Shown here in pieces: positions 61,665 to 64,000 of a stretch of DNA of 64,000 nucleotides. Positions within the stretch are counted from its first letter, which is position 1; every line of letters starts with the position of its first letter. The translations under genes and the position numbers were made by a program. Below the pieces are notes generated by a model. It was not told the DNA's origin and searched no databases. It saw only the letters and a list, made by a program, of their open reading frames with translations. The stretch comes from Pelorhabdus rhamnosifermentans (lineage in GTDB: Bacteria > Bacillota > Negativicutes > UMGS1260), in contig NZ_JAHGVE010000022.1 in assembly GCF_018835585.1 (NCBI RefSeq), positions 17,765 to 81,764 on the forward strand, in the 5' to 3' direction.

Positions 61665-62152
61665 AGATTCACCTCTCGTGTTACAGCAAACGCAATCGAT
61701 AACAATAATTAATTTTCTATTTATTTCTATTATTCTATTAATTAATCCAATTTCCTATCTAAGATGCTAAATTTATAGCGAAATAGACATTATTTTTTTC
61801 GGAACACTATACGATTAGCTCAAAATAATTAAATTTAAACCCATTCAATTCCAAAGACAAATAAATAGAGACAAAAGACTCACAACTGTGGTATGAATTT
61901 AAGTCACCACAACAAAATAACAACGACAGGAGTGAGTCCGTGTCTCGTAACAAGTGAAAATTCTTATAATTACTGGCTTCGTCGCCACTTTATTGTTCCA
62001 TTACCTGTCATTAAAAACCGCAGTTTTTAGGCTCTGAGCCCATACGTTATTATCTGCCCGTGTGGTGAAACAAGCGCCCCGCCGCTAGCTGGATCTGAGC
62101 TATTTTAAGAATTTGATAGTTATTTCAGGATAATATTTAAATTTTGTTGCAA
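61665..62152. other. Intergenic region upstream of pilB with unexplained structure
   Basis: About 490 bases without a convincing gene. The 200 bases next to pilB are AT-rich and should hold the pilus promoter, but I cannot choose it. The part from 61926 to 62110 is much less AT-rich than its surroundings and contains nested inverted repeats (listed separately). On the plus strand a 32-codon frame at 61932-62030 (MSPCLVTSENSYNYW start from GTG) looks protein-like but unproven. No c-di-GMP aptamer consensus was seen. Confidence 0.4.
61926..62030 (+). ncRNA. Candidate structured RNA (strand uncertain)
   Basis: Three nested helices can form: GACAGG with CCTGTC (extended by AGTG with CATT past one bulge), AACAAGTG with CACTT plus GTT, and TGGC with GCCA capping a TTCGTC loop. 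Directly after them AAAAAC and GTTTTT pair around CGCA, which resembles a terminator on the plus strand. I do not recognise the family. The complement could fold nearly as well, so the element might instead be part of the pilB leader. It overlaps a short open frame. Confidence 0.3.
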
Positions 62153-62392
62153 ATGGGTGGCTTAAAAAGTTCGACTCTTGAATCATTTTCTCAATTGTGC
62201 TTTTTTCAAGAGTATAAGTTCCCCACAGCGGAGAAAGAATTCTCCGTTACGCTACTCACTAGAGTTCGCCATGAATTAAAAATTTCGACGCAAGATATAG
62301 AAATCACTATTTTTGAGACTCCAAAATCTAATTGGGGCATACGAGGTATGCCAGGAGACGAATTATCTTTGAATTACAAAGTAGAGGGGTAA
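62153..62392 (+). pseudogene. Tautomerase-like gene remnant without the catalytic N-terminal proline
   Basis: The 79-residue frame ends FETPKSNWGIRGMPGDELSLNYK, which reads like the C-terminus of 4-oxalocrotonate-tautomerase-type proteins, and the preceding PTAEKEFSVTLLTRVRHEL fits their helix. Aligned this way, the residues that should begin Met-Pro are Ser-Phe, and 18 further residues stand in front. Enzymes of this family need Pro1 freed at the N-terminus. There is no ribosome site before ATG 62153. Two inverted repeats lie in its first half. Degraded gene most likely; family call from memory. Confidence 0.45.
62174..62213. repeat. 9-base inverted repeat in the tautomerase remnant
   Basis: ACTCTTGAA (62174-62182) and TTCAAGAGT (62205-62213) are exact complements, 22 bases apart. 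A second perfect hairpin, CGGAGAA/TTCTCCG, lies at 62229-62246. Together they disturb the region where the tautomerase start should be. Confidence 0.55.
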
Positions 62393-62442
62393 GTATTGTC
62401 ATTAGAGCGGATTAACTAGTTTTTTTAAAAATGGAGGTCAAT

Positions 62443-62883
62443 ATGAATTTATTAGAAATTTTAGCGCCTTATCAAGATTTTGAAATTATTCTTAATGATA
62501 AGCCTATTCGTTCGGCACAAGATGGAGCAACGTATTTTCAGATTGAAATAGGGCAGACTGCACCTACGCTCATATTAGAAGGGGATAATAAGTACTTTGC
62601 GGTTATTGTGTCTGGCAGGCGCAATGGCTTAGATATGGAAGAAATGGCGAGGGTACTAGGCTGTCATAAGGTAAAACTAGCAAAACCTAATAAAGTAAAA
62701 AAAATTACGGGGTATAAAGTTGGTACTATACCGTTGGTGGGACTTTCCTTACCGTATATTTTAGATAAACAGTTATTTGAATATGATTTTGTTTATGGAG
62801 GGACAGGTGAGGTTGATAAGACGTTAAAAATTGCACCTGCTGTTTTAAAAATGGTAAATCAAGTAATTGCTAAATTTGATTAA
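62443..62883 (+). CDS. YbaK/EbsC-family aminoacyl-tRNA deacylase
   Basis: A 146-residue single-domain protein of the YbaK/ProX superfamily, which hydrolyses mischarged aminoacyl-tRNA in trans. Landmarks are LILEGDNKYFAVIVSGRR with the conserved Lys, LDMEEMARVLG, GYKVGTIPLVGLSLPYILD and YGGTGEVDKTLKI. It is more like the YeaK/short YbaK group than full ProX; the amino acid removed is not predictable. ATG 62443 is five bases after GGAGG. Plus strand, beside a degraded gene, so possibly acquired. Confidence 0.87.
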   Translation: MNLLEILAPYQDFEIILNDKPIRSAQDGATYFQIEIGQTAPTLILEGDNKYFAVIVSGRRNGLDMEEMARVLGCHKVKLAKPNKVKKITGYKVGTIPLVGLSLPYILDKQLFEYDFVYGGTGEVDKTLKIAPAVLKMVNQVIAKFD

Positions 62884-62917
62884 AGGGGTAGTAACTATAA
62901 TTTATTGGGCTATTGAG

Positions 62918-63052
62918 ATGAAAAATAAACTTAGATATCGGTTAATTCCTGGAAAAGATGATGCAATTTTTTGTGAGAGAATTCCTAAATTTCTTGATGA
63001 TAGTTATAAATTATACGGCTCTCATACCTGTATATTTAATGGGAAATCGTGA
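62918..63052 (+). pseudogene. DUF1737-like short protein, probably cut by a frameshift
   Basis: The 44-residue frame reads YRLIPGKDDAIFCERI and LYGSHTCIFNGKS, which resembles DUF1737 (typical pattern YRLxTGxDDxxFCxRVxxxLxxGWxLYGSPxxxxNG). Family members continue for some 15-20 residues; here TGA follows GKS. In the +1 frame the next codons read VIVSTCN before a stop, like the start of the usual VIVGQ tail, suggesting a one-base loss near 63050. The start has no strong ribosome site. The family call is from memory. Confidence 0.5.
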
Positions 63053-63101
63053 TCGTTAGCACATGTAATTAACGATTAGGGGCTTAGAAAGGGGAAGAAG
63101 T

Positions 63102-63782
63102 ATGCCAATAGAATATAAAAATGTAGTTCCATGGGGAAGAAAGTTTGATGAATATTGCCAAATGTTTGACTTAACAGAAAGTGATTTTAAAAAAACCATA
63201 ATTAGTTGCGGAGATGGCCCCGCGAGTTTTAACTTTGAGGCAACTAAAAAGGGGTATTCAGTCACCTCCATAGATCCAATTTACTTTTTTACAAAAGAAC
63301 AGATTCATAAAAGAATTATTGAAACATATGAAATTGTTCTCAAAGAGACATCTATACATAAAGAATATTTTGTTTGGAAAAGTATCAAAGATATTGATAC
63401 TTTAGGTAATTTAAGAATGGAAGCAATGCAATTATTTTTAGATGACTTTGATAAGGGATTTCGCGAAAAAAGATATATACCAGGTGAGTTACCGTTCTTA
63501 AATTTTAAAAATTTACAATTTGATATTGCACTTTGCTCCCATTTTTTATTTTTATATTCCGACAATTTAAGTTTGGATTTTCATATCCAAAGCATTGAAG
63601 AAATGTTGAGAATTGCGAATGAAGTAAGAGTATTTCCTATTCTTGATTTGAACTTAACTACTTCAAAATATTATAGTCCTACAGTTCAACACTTTCAAAA
63701 TAAACACCTAAAAGTCTCAGAAATACTGGTAGATTATGAATTCCAAAAAGGAGGTAATAAGATGTTATCTATTGCCCGCTAG
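63102..63782 (+). CDS. SAM-dependent methyltransferase-like protein
   Basis: A 226-residue cytosolic protein with a class I methyltransferase-like core: IISCGDGPASFNFEATKKGYSVTSIDPIYFF near residues 33-63 fits motif I and the acidic end of strand 2, though GDGPASF departs from the usual GxGxG. Later FDIALCSHFLFLY matches motif IV (the NPPY/DxV position) and EMLRIANEVRVFPILDL the following helix and strand. Substrate unknown. ATG follows AGAAAGGGGAAGAAGT. AT-rich, like its neighbours. Confidence 0.7.
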   Translation: MPIEYKNVVPWGRKFDEYCQMFDLTESDFKKTIISCGDGPASFNFEATKKGYSVTSIDPIYFFTKEQIHKRIIETYEIVLKETSIHKEYFVWKSIKDIDTLGNLRMEAMQLFLDDFDKGFREKRYIPGELPFLNFKNLQFDIALCSHFLFLYSDNLSLDFHIQSIEEMLRIANEVRVFPILDLNLTTSKYYSPTVQHFQNKHLKVSEILVDYEFQKGGNKMLSIAR

Positions 63783-64000
63783 CTCCAATTAAAGCGAACT
63801 TTAGAAAGTACAGATTCAGTACTGACGGATAAAAAAGCTATAAGTGAGGATATCTAAAGAAGTGTGTAAATGGTAATAATCTCCACAAAGGAGATGTTAC
63901 GTTATGCATGAAAAAGAAAAAGACCTAAATTGCAATAAGAAGTTGAACTAGTCGTGCCAAAAGAGTTCTATTCGGTTTTAGCAAAGGCGGAATGACAGGC
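63783..64000 (+). other. Decayed or unassigned coding-like segment at the window end
   Basis: No intact gene is visible. After the methyltransferase stop, 24 codons read on in frame (LESTDSVLTDKKAISEDI). Further on, AAAGGAG precedes ATG 63904, which opens only 15 codons (MHEKEKDLNCNKKLN); a one-base shift would continue as EVELVVPKEFYSVLAKAE to a TGA at about 63993. This pattern suggests a frameshifted small gene, but it may be chance. Confidence 0.3.

Noticed and set aside
61665..62110. c-di-GMP riboswitch before pilB
   Set aside because: The conserved GGxCACGCACAGGGCAAACC and related GEMM blocks are absent on both strands.
62100..64000. Prophage or insertion sequence at the right end
   Set aside because: No integrase, transposase, phage structural gene, terminal repeat or attachment site is visible.

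Overview
The window looks like chromosome from an anaerobic Firmicute with a Gram-negative-type envelope, most likely a Negativicute (Sporomusa/Pelosinus-like). This is an inference. The Firmicute signs are an mraZ-led division/cell-wall (dcw) cluster with a SpoVD-like PASTA penicillin-binding protein, and FolE2. The envelope signs are an RND efflux pair, two ArnT-like lipid glycosyltransferases, a PilMNO-type pilus operon and a meso-DAP type MurE. The anaerobic signs are the cbi cobalamin pathway and FeoB. Nearly everything from 1 to 61.7 kb is on the minus strand, so operons read from high to low coordinates.

Layout. (1) 11.06 kb down to 1: dcw cluster mraZ-rsmH-ftsL-pbp-murE-murF-mraY-murD-ftsW-murG (murG cut by the window edge), preceded by three tandem MraZ boxes. 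(2) 11.1-18.6 kb: polysaccharide deacetylase, lgt, a DUF1858 redox protein, feoB with a small partner, an NlpC/P60 hydrolase, a TSCPD protein and a PAS histidine kinase. (3) 34.4 kb down to 18.6 kb: one long anaerobic cobalamin operon of 18 genes, cbiDETLFGHJC-cobO-cbiA-cobU-cbiP-cbiB-cobS-pduX-cobD-cobC, behind a cobalamin riboswitch whose output hairpin buries the cbiD ribosome binding site. No cobalt chelatase gene remains, only what looks like its last 25 codons between cbiJ and cbiC. (4) 34.8-36.5 kb, plus strand: an exported S1C serine protease and an unknown protein. (5) 36.5-42.5 kb: envelope glycolipid genes (two ArnT-like transferases, a sugar epimerase, a flippase-like membrane protein, an HpnK/YdjC deacetylase). 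(6) 42.5-44.0 kb: folE2-queC for queuosine. (7) 44.3-48.6 kb: RND pump and adaptor. (8) 48.7-51.5 kb: larE-larB-larC for the nickel-pincer cofactor, without larA. (9) 61.7 kb down to 52.3 kb: type IV pilus operon pilB-pilT-pilC-pilA-pilD, four minor pilins, a ComFB protein, pilM-pilN-pilO. (10) 61.9-64.0 kb: an AT-rich plus-strand patch with a possible structured RNA, a degraded tautomerase, a YbaK deacylase, a DUF1737-like fragment, a methyltransferase and decayed reading frames.

The most interesting points are the ComFB protein (a family linked to c-di-GMP sensing) inside the pilus operon together with a PilB lacking the front half of its usual regulatory domain; the possible folded RNA at 61.93-62.03 kb; a four-cysteine cluster inside the corrinoid adenosyltransferase; and an Lgt with a glutamine where the family has its signature arginine. 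No tRNA, rRNA, CRISPR array, integrase or insertion sequence was recognised.
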